From SIG603 sp963589785 (GTDB lineage Bacteria > Bacillota > Clostridia > Oscillospirales > Acutalibacteraceae), in assembly GCA_963589785.1 (NCBI GenBank), contig CAVAMJ010000009.1:41891-105890 (forward strand): a stretch of DNA of 64,000 bases. The letters are read 5' to 3'. Position 1 is the stretch's first letter; each line of letters opens with the position of its first letter. A program made the translations under genes and the position numbers. Below, piece by piece: positions 7,905-16,836 of this stretch. Under the pieces are notes generated by a model. That model made no database searches and was not told the DNA's origin. It was given only the letters and a program-made list of their open reading frames with translations.

Positions 7905-10900
7905 TTGGCAACTAAGAAATCAACGCCAAAGAAAAGCACAAGCAAAGCTACAAGTAAAAAAACAACGAACAAAAGAAGCAGTACTTCATCAAGGGGTACT
8001 GCTTCAAAGAATACTAAGAGAAATACAAAATCAGTTGAGCTAATTCGTGCGAACAATCAGCGAAAAGCAATTGTTTTGTTAGCTTTAGCAGTTCTTCTTG
8101 CCGCATTGGTCTTCATTCCCGGTGAAAATATTTGGCATGGGCTTCATGATTTTCTAATGGGCACATTTGGCAGATGGGCGATTTTCTGGCCTGTTTTGCT
8201 TGGCTATTCTGCTGTCACCATGGCACTTGAGAAATTTCAGGGGGATAAGGGCGGACTTAGAAAGAAAATTCTAATGTGCATAGCACTCATATTTATAATT
8301 TGCACGGCAGTCTTCATCTATTCTGATATTCCGTTCCCGGACGGACTTAACTATTTAGAGAAACTCGCTTTTCTTTACACTCTTGGTATCAATAACAGCG
8401 GAGCGGCTTTGTGCGGTGGATTGTTCGGTATTCCGATACTTTTCGCTTGCGGTTCGATTGCCGCTAAAATTCTAATAACAGTTATACTTGTTGCTGCAAT
8501 TATGCTTCTCTTTAAGATAACAATATCGTCAATTGCGCAGGCTTTAGAAAAGGGTGCACGTGCCGCAAAGAAAACGGCAATCAACGCAAGAGACAGACAA
8601 AGAGAACGTGCAGAGATTAGGCGTGAGGAAAGACAAATTCTTATCGATAATCCTCCGCCGGTGCATGAGGATAAGGAAGAAAAGTCTGACGATTATATCA
8701 GCGGACTCTCGTTTGAGCATCCCGTATTTTCCAAACCGACCAGAAAAAACGATTCAAATTCTGAAGTTGATATATCTGTTGGTGTAAAAGACAGTAAGAA
8801 TGACGCTTCAAAGATTTTCAGTAAAAAGAGAAATTCATCTGCCACTGAGAACACACAGCAAGAAGGTAAATTTGAATTTCGTTTCAGTGACGAAGCTTTG
8901 AGCAAGGTCCCCAAGACTCCTGAAGCTGAAGAAATTCCTACAAGTTTCACTTCTGAACCTATTCTAATTGACAGAAATACAGGTGAAATTATCGAGAATT
9001 TCACCTGTTTTGGATCCGAAAATTCTAACACTTCTATCGAAAATGAATCCATTGATAATCTGATTTCCGAAAAAGCTTCGAACGATGATATTTATCCGTC
9101 AGATTATCAGTTTGAGGATATTCAATCGGATACTAAGTCAGATGAAAATAGTGCTGAAACTACAATAGAAGAAAGTATTCCTCAGTCTGACGAAGTTACG
9201 GTTGAAGAAACCGAAAATGCATTTGCTGAAGAAAAAACAGAAGAACATAATGTTATAAATTCCGAAACTCCGTTTAAAAATGTGCTTCGAGAAGAAAAAC
9301 AGGAGAGTGCTGTTGTAACGCCTATAGACCTTTCAGATGAATCGCTCGACAACGCAAAACAAGCGGCAGAGGAGTATATGGAGAAAAGGGAAGAGGCAGA
9401 AAAAGCAGAGATTGCAAGCAAAGCTGAAATGTCTCTTTACGATCAGCACAAAGACGAGGAAAAAACCTATATTTTCCCACCAGTTACTCTTCTTAAGGAA
9501 ACAGAAAAACTTGATGCAAGCGTAGAAACCGAGGAGCTTCAAACAAACGGAAAAATCCTCATAGATACCTTGGCAAGCTTTGGTGTTAAGGCTCAGATAG
9601 TGGATATAGCACGTGGCCCGTCCGTAACTCGCTATGAGATTAAGCCGGCGGCTGGTGTGAAGATTAGTAAAATTACAGGTCTTGCCGATGATTTGGCATT
9701 GAATCTTGCGGCTGCCGGAATTAGAATCGAAGCACCGATTCCCGGTAAAGCGGCGGTCGGAATTGAGGTTCCTAATCTCAACAAATCCACCGTTGGCATG
9801 AAGGAGCTTATTGAGTCAAATAAGTTTATTATGAGTAAAGCACCTTTGACTGTTGCACTCGGCAAGGATATAGCGGGTGAAGTCGTCATTACGGACTTAG
9901 CTAAAATGCCGCATTTGCTCATTGCCGGTACAACAGGTTCAGGTAAATCTGTATGCATAAACTCGCTTATAATCAGTCTTGTCTATAAGTCAAGTCCCGA
10001 TGATGTTCGATTCCTAATGGTTGACCCGAAGGTTGTTGAACTTGGAGTTTATAACGGAATACCGCATTTGCTTGTTCCCGTTGTCACAGATCCGAGAAAA
10101 GCGGCTGGTGCGCTTAACTGGGCGGTAACAGAAATGCTCAACCGATACAAGACCTTTGCTGAATTCAATGTCCGTGATATTAAAGGCTATAATGAGCTTG
10201 CAAAGATGAACAACTATGAGGATGATTTCGGTCAGCCGATGCTTAAAATGCCTCATATTGTTGTCATAATAGATGAGCTTGCCGACCTTATGATGGCTGC
10301 TCCTAATGAGGTCGAGGACTCAATTTGCCGTTTGGCTCAGATGGCTCGTGCGGCGGGTATGCATTTGGTAGTAGCAACTCAGCGTCCGACTGTTGATGTT
10401 GTTACAGGACTTATCAAAGCAAATATTCCGAGTAGAATTGCTTTTGCTGTATCATCCGCAATAGACTCGAGAACTATTCTCGATACTCAGGGTGCAGAAA
10501 AGCTTCTCGGCCGAGGCGATATGCTGTTTTCTCCTGTTGGTTCTCAAAAGCCAACTCGAGTTCAAGGCTGTTTTGTTTCTGACGGCGAAATTGAAAAAGT
10601 AATTGATTTCATTAAGCACGGAAGAAAAATCACTTACGATGATGAAATCGCAGAGGCTATCGAACAGAATGCTGCAGCAGCTCAGGAAAAATCGCAAAAG
10701 GGCAACAATGCTTCTGAGGAAAGTCAGTCGGAAAGCGGTGATGCATTGCTTGAAGAGGCACTCAAGATATGCGTCGAAGCGGGACAGGCATCAACCTCAT
10801 TGCTCCAGAGAAAGCTTAGAATCGGTTATGCAAGAGCGGGCAGATATATTGATGAGCTCGAACAGCTTGGTTATGTCGGCCCTTATCAGGGTTCAAAGCC

Positions 10901-11015
10901 GAGACAGGTTCTTTTAACAAAGGCGCAGTGGCTTGAAAGAAATATGCAAAAGGATGCTCCCGCCGAGACTCCGACTGTCAGCGATGAAACGGTAGAAAAT
11001 GGCGAAGTTCTTTAA
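7905..11015 (+). CDS. ftsK: DNA translocase FtsK/SpoIIIE family
   Basis: 1036-residue hexameric motor that moves chromosome DNA through the division septum. TTG start chosen because AGGAGG sits 5 nt ahead and there is no alternative ATG with an RBS. Order: Lys/Ser/Thr-rich basic tail (1-45), about four membrane helices (50-200), a long acidic linker (230-500), then the FtsK alpha/beta motor with Walker A GTTGSGKSV and Walker B VVIIDELADLM, and the C-terminal winged-helix gamma domain (last 100 residues, ending PRQVLL) that reads polar KOPS/SRS sequences. It overlaps the next gene by 17 bp. Confidence 0.94.
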   Translation: MATKKSTPKKSTSKATSKKTTNKRSSTSSRGTASKNTKRNTKSVELIRANNQRKAIVLLALAVLLAALVFIPGENIWHGLHDFLMGTFGRWAIFWPVLLGYSAVTMALEKFQGDKGGLRKKILMCIALIFIICTAVFIYSDIPFPDGLNYLEKLAFLYTLGINNSGAALCGGLFGIPILFACGSIAAKILITVILVAAIMLLFKITISSIAQALEKGARAAKKTAINARDRQRERAEIRREERQILIDNPPPVHEDKEEKSDDYISGLSFEHPVFSKPTRKNDSNSEVDISVGVKDSKNDASKIFSKKRNSSATENTQQEGKFEFRFSDEALSKVPKTPEAEEIPTSFTSEPILIDRNTGEIIENFTCFGSENSNTSIENESIDNLISEKASNDDIYPSDYQFEDIQSDTKSDENSAETTIEESIPQSDEVTVEETENAFAEEKTEEHNVINSETPFKNVLREEKQESAVVTPIDLSDESLDNAKQAAEEYMEKREEAEKAEIASKAEMSLYDQHKDEEKTYIFPPVTLLKETEKLDASVETEELQTNGKILIDTLASFGVKAQIVDIARGPSVTRYEIKPAAGVKISKITGLADDLALNLAAAGIRIEAPIPGKAAVGIEVPNLNKSTVGMKELIESNKFIMSKAPLTVALGKDIAGEVVITDLAKMPHLLIAGTTGSGKSVCINSLIISLVYKSSPDDVRFLMVDPKVVELGVYNGIPHLLVPVVTDPRKAAGALNWAVTEMLNRYKTFAEFNVRDIKGYNELAKMNNYEDDFGQPMLKMPHIVVIIDELADLMMAAPNEVEDSICRLAQMARAAGMHLVVATQRPTVDVVTGLIKANIPSRIAFAVSSAIDSRTILDTQGAEKLLGRGDMLFSPVGSQKPTRVQGCFVSDGEIEKVIDFIKHGRKITYDDEIAEAIEQNAAAAQEKSQKGNNASEESQSESGDALLEEALKICVEAGQASTSLLQRKLRIGYARAGRYIDELEQLGYVGPYQGSKPRQVLLTKAQWLERNMQKDAPAETPTVSDETVENGEVL

Positions 11016-11907
11016 TGTATTAGGTAAAGTACTTAAGTTAATCTTAACGGCTGCGTTTTTGTTCCTTGTTGTCTTTGGCGCTGGCAGAAATATAGAAAAG
11101 CGATTATTTAACCGTATTGTCGGCGAAACAAACGAGAACGAAAGAATAAGCGTCACATTTATTGATGTTAATCAAGCGGATTGTGCACTGCTTTCATTTT
11201 CTGACAAATGGGTGCTGATTGACAGCGGCGGATACATGAGCGGAAAGCTATTGGACAGGTATTTCCAAAAGCTTGGAATTGATTGCTTTGAAGCTGTTTT
11301 TATCACACATCCCGATGCCGATCACTACGGCGGAATGGTTTACTTTAAAGATAAATACAAAGTCAAACATTTTTATCAGCCTGATATGGATATGTTAGAA
11401 GTCAGCGAGGATTATACAAATGTTGTAAATTCGCTCGAAGAAAACTCCACTGAAATAAATTATCTCGTCAGCAAGAATGAATTAAATATCGACGGAGTCA
11501 GGTTTTCTGTTCTCGGGCCTGTTTATTTGTCTGAAGAAACTAACGATATGTCACTTGTGATGAAGGTGTCTTGCGGCGGATTTTCTGCTCTTTTCTGCGG
11601 AGATATGTCTGAAAATGAGATTGATGATATTTTGGCTGAGCACAGCGGTGAAATAAAATCGGATGTTATCAAAATATCTCACCACGGAAGTGCAACGGGA
11701 ACAACCGCGGAGCTTTTAGACGAGGTTTCACCAAAGTATGCGATTATATCGGTGGGCGAAAACTCATATAATTTGCCGAATTACAAGGTTATGGAGCTTT
11801 TAGATCAATATGATCTTGAAGTTCTGACAACAAAGGATTGCGGTAATATAAAAATAAGCTATAATGGTAAATATGAAATACAAACCGAAAGGAAATATAA
11901 ATCATGA
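10999..11907 (+). CDS. ComEC/Rec2-like metallo-beta-lactamase-fold protein, membrane-anchored
   Basis: 302 residues with one N-terminal membrane helix (10-28) and an extracellular-facing MBL domain like the C-terminal domain of the competence protein ComEC. Metal site: THPDADHYGG (His104, Asp106, Asp108, His109), CGDMSENE, and ISHHGSATG. Known ComEC relatives hydrolyse DNA or phosphodiesters, but no channel domain is present here, so the substrate is unknown. It starts within ftsK and shares ATGA with a small DUF3006-type gene behind it, an arrangement seen for this family. Confidence 0.82.
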   Translation: MAKFFNVLGKVLKLILTAAFLFLVVFGAGRNIEKRLFNRIVGETNENERISVTFIDVNQADCALLSFSDKWVLIDSGGYMSGKLLDRYFQKLGIDCFEAVFITHPDADHYGGMVYFKDKYKVKHFYQPDMDMLEVSEDYTNVVNSLEENSTEINYLVSKNELNIDGVRFSVLGPVYLSEETNDMSLVMKVSCGGFSALFCGDMSENEIDDILAEHSGEIKSDVIKISHHGSATGTTAELLDEVSPKYAIISVGENSYNLPNYKVMELLDQYDLEVLTTKDCGNIKISYNGKYEIQTERKYKS

Positions 11908-12071
11908 GAAAACTTGTTGTTGAAAAAACAGAAGGTACATACACAATTTGCATCGACAAAGAAAAGAAGTACTTTGCTATTGAGACATCGGAAATTCCTG
12001 AGGCTGTCAAAGCTGGAGACAAGCTTACTATAAGCGACGACGGTGTTATTACCGTTGAGAAGAAAAAATAA
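11904..12071 (+). CDS. Small DUF3006-like protein
   Basis: 55-residue ORF starting in the ATGA overlap with the MBL gene and ending at TAA 12069-12071. The sequence runs RKLVVEKTEGTYTICIDK, then a hydrophilic middle, and IPEAVKAGDKLTIS near the end. This pattern (vital strand, EG.Y/A, I-P-x-A-KxGD) matches DUF3006 proteins, which typically accompany ComEC-like MBL hydrolases. It probably folds as a small beta-barrel; no function is established. RBS GAAAGGAA lies 7-8 nt upstream. Four-base overlap implies coupled translation. Confidence 0.75.
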   Translation: MRKLVVEKTEGTYTICIDKEKKYFAIETSEIPEAVKAGDKLTISDDGVITVEKKK

Positions 12072-12105
12072 GTTTTAAACAGTTAAAGTATATTTGTAGA
12101 TTTTT

Positions 12106-12133
12106 CGCCGAGTTTTGCTCGGCGATTTCTTTT
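12106..12133 (+). terminator. Terminator after the ftsK operon
   Basis: Perfect 7-bp stem CGCCGAG/CTCGGCG (12106-12112 with 12118-12124), loop TTTTG, then a T-rich tract. Confidence 0.9.
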
Positions 12134-12160
12134 TGTGAACAATTTGTTAATTCTTTGAAT

Positions 12161-12204
12161 TTGACTTTGACTGACCTTGACAATTGGTCAAAGTTGAGTA
12201 TAAT
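12161..12204 (+). promoter_or_regulatory. CtsR-type operator overlapping the ctsR promoter
   Basis: Promoter TTGACA (12177-12182), 16-bp spacer, TATAAT (12199-12204). Heptads related to the CtsR box (A/GGTCAAA) lie across it: TTGACTTTGAC at 12161-12171, GACCTTGAC at 12173-12181 on one strand and GGTCAAA at 12186-12192 on the other. CtsR normally represses its own operon by binding such sites, so autoregulation with heat release is the expected logic. Confidence 0.8.
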
Positions 12205-12235
12205 AAAAGTCAGTAAAGGACAAAGAGGTGATGAG

Positions 12236-12685
12236 ATGAGAATAAGCGATTCAGTTGCTGATTATATACTTAAGCTACTGGAAGAAGATGACGGAACAGT
12301 TGAGATAAAAAGAAATGAACTCGCAAGCCTTATGGGATGTGTTCCAAGTCAGATTAATTATGTTATAACATCGAGATTTACACCCGAACAGGGATATATA
12401 ATCGAGAGCCGCAGAGGCGGAAAAGGCTATATTCGAATTACTCAAAGGAGAATGACCAAAGCCGACAGGATAATGCACATAATCAATTCGATTGGTCAAG
12501 AGCTCGATGCCGCTACTTGCAGAGCAATGACAGTAAATATGCAGCAGTCGGGAGTGCTTGATGACAGTACAGCGAAATTGATTTCTGCGGCAACTGCCGA
12601 CAATACGCTTTCGTCAGTACCGAAAGAATTGAGAGACACGGTTCGATGCTCAATTTTTAAGAGCATGCTTCTTGTTTCGGAATAA
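12236..12685 (+). CDS. ctsR: Transcriptional repressor CtsR
   Basis: Represses class III heat-shock genes (ctsR-mcsAB-clpC, clpP). The ATG at 12236 was chosen: it has AGAGGTG 5-6 nt upstream and gives the family start MRISDSVADYILKLLEE, whereas the longer frame from 12155 would run through the promoter. Residues 25-70 form the winged HTH with the family signature QINYVITSRFTPEQGYIIESRRGGKGYIRI, including the Gly-rich wing (RGGKGY) that senses temperature. The rest is the C-terminal four-helix domain to which McsB binds. 149 residues, normal length. Confidence 0.95.
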   Translation: MRISDSVADYILKLLEEDDGTVEIKRNELASLMGCVPSQINYVITSRFTPEQGYIIESRRGGKGYIRITQRRMTKADRIMHIINSIGQELDAATCRAMTVNMQQSGVLDDSTAKLISAATADNTLSSVPKELRDTVRCSIFKSMLLVSE

Positions 12686-12696
12686 GGAGAATTGTT

Positions 12697-13200
12697 ATGA
12701 TATGCGACAGATGTAAAGTGAAAAACGCTACGACACATATTAAGCGTGTTATTAACGGAAAATATGTGGAATACAATCTTTGCAGTGATTGTGCAAAAGA
12801 ATTCGGAGTAAAGGGAATTTTCCCAATGTTTGACTTTAACGACTTGCTTTCAGGTATTTTAGAACCGGAAAAAGCAGTCATTTCCAACAAGGTTTGTCCT
12901 TCGTGCGGCTCAAGCTTCGAGGAGATTTCTAAGCACGGTCAGGTAGGCTGTGCGGAATGTTACAAAACATTCTATGACAAACTAATTCCGGTAATTCAGA
13001 GAATTCACGGAACGACACACCACAAGGGAAAGAGTCCGCTCCAAAAGACAGTTGCACTTTCCGTTACGGAAGAATCACCTAGCAAGGCACTTGTCATTCA
13101 GAAGAAAAAGGAAGAACTTTCGCTTGCAATTCAGGATCAAAGATTTGAAGAAGCGGCTAAATTAAGAGACGAGATAAAGGAGCTTGAGGTCAATGAGTAA
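12697..13200 (+). CDS. mcsA: McsA, zinc-binding activator of McsB
   Basis: 167-residue adaptor that activates the arginine kinase McsB. Two zinc-ribbon clusters are visible: Cys3/Cys6 with Cys29/Cys32, and a CPSCG...CAEC pair in the middle. The C-terminal UVR motif (LSLAIQDQRFEEAAKLRDEIKELE) matches that of ClpC and UvrB and mediates contact with ClpC-type partners. Starts 11 bp after ctsR behind AAGGAG and overlaps mcsB by eight bases. Confidence 0.93.
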   Translation: MICDRCKVKNATTHIKRVINGKYVEYNLCSDCAKEFGVKGIFPMFDFNDLLSGILEPEKAVISNKVCPSCGSSFEEISKHGQVGCAECYKTFYDKLIPVIQRIHGTTHHKGKSPLQKTVALSVTEESPSKALVIQKKKEELSLAIQDQRFEEAAKLRDEIKELEVNE

Positions 13201-14203
13201 AATATGGTATGAATCAAGCGGAAAAGACAGTGATGTTGTAATAAGCACCAGAATTCGTCTTGCGAGAAACTTAAATAACTATCCGTTTCCGGTAAGAATG
13301 AATATCAAGACGAAAAATGAAGTCGTTGACAAGGTTTTTGACGCACTTAAGCACACAAGCGATACGGCACTAAGCCACTTGAGATTTTGCAGACTGGATG
13401 AAATCAGTCGAGACGAGTTAATTTCGCTAGTTGATAATCGAGTAATAAGTCCTGAGATGATTTCTTATGATATTCAAGGAAAAGCCGTAGTGTTTGATGA
13501 AAATTACAACATATCGGTAATGATTAATGAAGAAGATCACATTAGAATTCAGACAATCAGAGAGGGAGAGGCGTTAAAGGAAACTTACGAGTTGGCAGAT
13601 AAAATCGATAACTTGCTTTCAGAACAGCTTGAAATCGCTTTTGACGAACAGCTTGGATATTTAACTCAGTGTCCCACAAATCTCGGTACAGGCATGAGAT
13701 GCTCTTTGATGCTTCATTTGCCGGCACTTATGGAAACAGGTGAAATCACCAGAATTACGGCAAATCTTTCTAAGCTTGGCATAACCGTCAGAGGAAGCCA
13801 CGGCGAGGGAAGCAAGGTTGAGGGAGCATATTTCCAGATATCCAACCAGATTTCATTGGGACTTAGCGAAAGTGAGGCAATAGCTAATTTGTCGGCGCTT
13901 TCTGCTCAAATCATAGAAAAAGAGAGAAATTGCAGAAAAGGACTTTTGAACAATATTTCGTTTGAAGATAAGGTCTTCAGGGCTTTGGGCGCACTGAAGT
14001 TCTCAAGACAGCTTAGCTACGACGAATTTATTGATAAAATATCATATGTCAGACTTGCAGTCGCCGAAGGAAAAATAAGCGGAATTGAGCTAAAGGATGT
14101 TGATTTCCTTATGTCTCATGTGAAGCTTTTTGACACGGACAAAGACACAAGCTTGACACTCAGAGCCGATATGGTCCGCAAGGGACTTGAGGCAGCAAAG
14201 TAA
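13193..14203 (+). CDS. mcsB: Protein-arginine kinase McsB
   Basis: Phosphorylates arginines on damaged proteins, tagging them for ClpCP, and on CtsR to relieve repression. The ATG at 13193 lies in ATGAGTAA overlapping the mcsA stop, with AAGGAG 10 nt upstream, and gives the family start MSKIWYES; a TTG three codons earlier is unlikely. Phosphagen-kinase fold: VVISTRIRLARNL nucleotide-site arginines near residues 17-30, the CPTNLGTGMR loop with the conserved Cys, and VRGSHGEGS. 336 residues, slightly short of the usual 350-360 but no domain is missing. Confidence 0.94.
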   Translation: MSKIWYESSGKDSDVVISTRIRLARNLNNYPFPVRMNIKTKNEVVDKVFDALKHTSDTALSHLRFCRLDEISRDELISLVDNRVISPEMISYDIQGKAVVFDENYNISVMINEEDHIRIQTIREGEALKETYELADKIDNLLSEQLEIAFDEQLGYLTQCPTNLGTGMRCSLMLHLPALMETGEITRITANLSKLGITVRGSHGEGSKVEGAYFQISNQISLGLSESEAIANLSALSAQIIEKERNCRKGLLNNISFEDKVFRALGALKFSRQLSYDEFIDKISYVRLAVAEGKISGIELKDVDFLMSHVKLFDTDKDTSLTLRADMVRKGLEAAK

Positions 14204-14229
14204 ATTGAACCTAAAGGAGGTTTTGAATA

Positions 14230-16686
14230 ATGTATGTATTTAACGGATTTACTGAAAAAGCAAACAAAGCGATGAATCTTGCCATTACATCGGCACAGGA
14301 TTTAGGTCACAATTACATCGGCACAGAGCATATTTTGCTCGGACTTGTAAAGGAAGGAAACGGTACAGCAGCTAAGGTTCTTTCGGAGCTTGGCGCAAAT
14401 GCTCAAAACCTCGAGAGCATTTTAAAAGAGAAAATCGGTACCGGACTTAGAAGTTCACTTTCGATTAACTCGTTCACACCGAGATCTAAGAGAATTATCC
14501 AGCTTGCAAAGGCAATTTCAGCCGAGCTTGGCAACCGTTACATCGGCACAGAACACATTCTTCTTGCCATTGTAAAGGACGGTGACAGCTATGCCGTGAG
14601 ATTCTTAAAGGAGCTTGGAATAAGCACCGGTGCTATTGAAGAAAAAATAGCTAAAGAGTTCGGCACAAACCGTGCTTCACAGAACGACGGCAATTCTTAC
14701 GGTTCTCAGGATGAGGACGGACAGGGTGGTTCTGCACTCGAGAAATTCGGCAGAGATCTCACAAAAGAAGCCGCACAGGGCAAAATCGATCCTGTTATCG
14801 GCAGAAAAGAAGAGATAGACAGAGTCATTCAGATTCTCTCGAGAAGAACAAAGAACAATCCTGTTCTCATCGGTGAACCCGGTGTCGGTAAAACCGCAGT
14901 TGCTGAGGGCTTGGCACTTAAAATCAACGAGGGAAATGTTCCTGAACTTCTTAAGGACAAAAAGCTTGTATCGCTTGACCTCACAGGAATGATTGCCGGC
15001 GCTAAGTATAGAGGTGACTTTGAGGAGAGAATTAAGGGTGTTATCGATGAAGTTAAAAAAGACGGTAATATCATTCTCTTTATCGATGAACTTCATACAA
15101 TAGTAGGTGCAGGTTCTGCAGAGGGCTCAGCCGATGCTGCAAACATCTTGAAGCCGAGTCTTGCTAAGGGCGAATTCCAGGTTATCGGTGCAACAACTAT
15201 CAATGAGTACAGAAAGTACATTGAGAAAGATGCCGCACTTGAAAGAAGATTCCAGCCTGTCACAGTCGGAGAACCGACAGAAGAAGAGACAATTCAAATT
15301 CTTCACGGCTTAAAGGACAGATACGAGGCGCACCATAAGGTCACAATTACTGATGAAGCAATCGATAGCGCAGTTAAGCTTTCTTCTAGATATATCAATG
15401 ACAGATTCTTACCTGATAAAGCTATCGACTTGATTGATGAGGCTTGTTCAAGAGTTAAGCTTAGAACCTTTACAGCACCTGATGATCTCAAGGAGCTTGA
15501 AGAAACCGTAAAGAAAACGGAAGCCGAGAAGCAGGCAGCTATTGACATTCAGGATTTTGAAGCAGCGGCTAAGCTTAGAGATAAGCAGAACGAGTTACAA
15601 AAGGAGCTTGATAAGAAAAAGGAAGCTTGGTCTGACCAGAACGAGAGAAACAACACTACGGTTGTAGCAGAGGATATTTCTCAGATAGTCTCCATGTGGA
15701 CAGGTGTTCCTGTGGTACAGCTTAACGAGGAGGAGAGCGAGAGACTTCTCAAGCTTGAATCCACACTTCACGCGCGAGTAATCGGTCAGGACGAAGCAGT
15801 ATCCGCAGTTTCAAGAGCAATCAGACGTGGCAGAGTAGGACTTAAGGATAAAAACAGACCTATAGGCTCGTTCATCTTCTTAGGCCCGACAGGCGTAGGT
15901 AAAACAGAGCTTTGCAAGGCTTTGGCAGAGGCTATGTTTGGCGATGAGAAAGCTATGATACGTTTTGATATGTCAGAGTACATGGAAAAGCATACTGTTT
16001 CAAGACTTGTCGGTTCACCTCCGGGATATGTCGGATATGATGAGGGCGGACAGCTTACAGAAGCAGTCAGAAAGAGACCGTATTCGCTCATTCTCTTTGA
16101 TGAGATTGAAAAGGCTCACCCCGATGTATTCAACATTCTTCTTCAGATTCTTGACGACGGCAGACTTACCGATTCTCAGGGCAAAACAGTTGACTTCAAG
16201 AACACAATCATCATTATGACATCGAATGTCGGTGCTAGACTTATCACCGAGAAGCAGAAGCCGCAGTTAGGCTTTAAGGACGAGGTGGAAGACACAGCGG
16301 CAAGCGATTTTGAGAATACAAAGAACTTAGTTATGGGAGAACTTAAAAAGCTCTTTAGACCTGAGTTCCTCAACAGAATTGATGATACCATAGTATTCCA
16401 TAAACTCAATAAGGACGAAATCAAGCAGATTGCTAAGAATATGCTTGTCGGTCTTACAGAGAAGATGAAGGATATGGAAATCAACATGGAGTTTGATGAC
16501 TCAGCTGTCACTGCAATCAGCGATGCAGGATTTGACGATGTCTACGGTGCAAGACCTTTAAGACGTGCTATTCAGAATAAGCTTGAAGATAAAATTTCTG
16601 AGGGAATTCTCGAGGGCACTATCACAAAGGGCAAGGACTATGTATGTTCTTATGCTGACGACAAATATACCTTTGAAGAGAAGTAA
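14230..16686 (+). CDS. clpC: ATP-dependent Clp protease ATPase subunit ClpC
   Basis: 818-residue AAA+ unfoldase that feeds phospho-arginine-marked proteins to ClpP. Domains in order: double Clp_N repeat (1-145), D1 with Walker A GEPGVGKTA (about 217) and Walker B, the middle domain with UVR motif (DIQDFEAAAKLRDKQNEL), D2 with GPTGVGKTE and FDEIEKAHPDV, and the ClpB_D2-small domain. RBS AAAGGAGG is strong. Last gene of the ctsR operon; a terminator follows. Confidence 0.96.
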   Translation: MYVFNGFTEKANKAMNLAITSAQDLGHNYIGTEHILLGLVKEGNGTAAKVLSELGANAQNLESILKEKIGTGLRSSLSINSFTPRSKRIIQLAKAISAELGNRYIGTEHILLAIVKDGDSYAVRFLKELGISTGAIEEKIAKEFGTNRASQNDGNSYGSQDEDGQGGSALEKFGRDLTKEAAQGKIDPVIGRKEEIDRVIQILSRRTKNNPVLIGEPGVGKTAVAEGLALKINEGNVPELLKDKKLVSLDLTGMIAGAKYRGDFEERIKGVIDEVKKDGNIILFIDELHTIVGAGSAEGSADAANILKPSLAKGEFQVIGATTINEYRKYIEKDAALERRFQPVTVGEPTEEETIQILHGLKDRYEAHHKVTITDEAIDSAVKLSSRYINDRFLPDKAIDLIDEACSRVKLRTFTAPDDLKELEETVKKTEAEKQAAIDIQDFEAAAKLRDKQNELQKELDKKKEAWSDQNERNNTTVVAEDISQIVSMWTGVPVVQLNEEESERLLKLESTLHARVIGQDEAVSAVSRAIRRGRVGLKDKNRPIGSFIFLGPTGVGKTELCKALAEAMFGDEKAMIRFDMSEYMEKHTVSRLVGSPPGYVGYDEGGQLTEAVRKRPYSLILFDEIEKAHPDVFNILLQILDDGRLTDSQGKTVDFKNTIIIMTSNVGARLITEKQKPQLGFKDEVEDTAASDFENTKNLVMGELKKLFRPEFLNRIDDTIVFHKLNKDEIKQIAKNMLVGLTEKMKDMEINMEFDDSAVTAISDAGFDDVYGARPLRRAIQNKLEDKISEGILEGTITKGKDYVCSYADDKYTFEEK

Positions 16687-16700
16687 TATCTCCTAAAATT

Positions 16701-16750
16701 AAATTCCCATGAGCGACTGATAAAAATCAGTTTGCTTGTGGGAATTTTGC
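16701..16750 (+). terminator. Terminator after clpC
   Basis: Long stem AAATTCCCA (16701-16709) with TGGGAATTT (16739-16747), enclosing a second small hairpin CTGAT/ATCAG; T-rich end. A TTTTGC-TT-GCAAAA dyad overlaps its tail. Confidence 0.75.
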
Positions 16751-16836
16751 TTGCAAAAGAGAAGTTCTTGTGCTATTCTCACCTTGAAAATTAAATGCGT
16801 TAGGTGAAAATTGTAATGTATATGAGGAGTGGTAAT

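Noticed and set aside
12155..12235. Longer CtsR start at 12155
   Set aside because: It would translate the promoter and operator; the ATG at 12236 has an RBS and the conserved N-terminus.
16737..16836. Copy of the TGCAAC-N15-GTTGCA site ahead of the GH3 gene
   Set aside because: Only TTTTGC-TT-GCAAAA is present there, with different half-sites and spacing.
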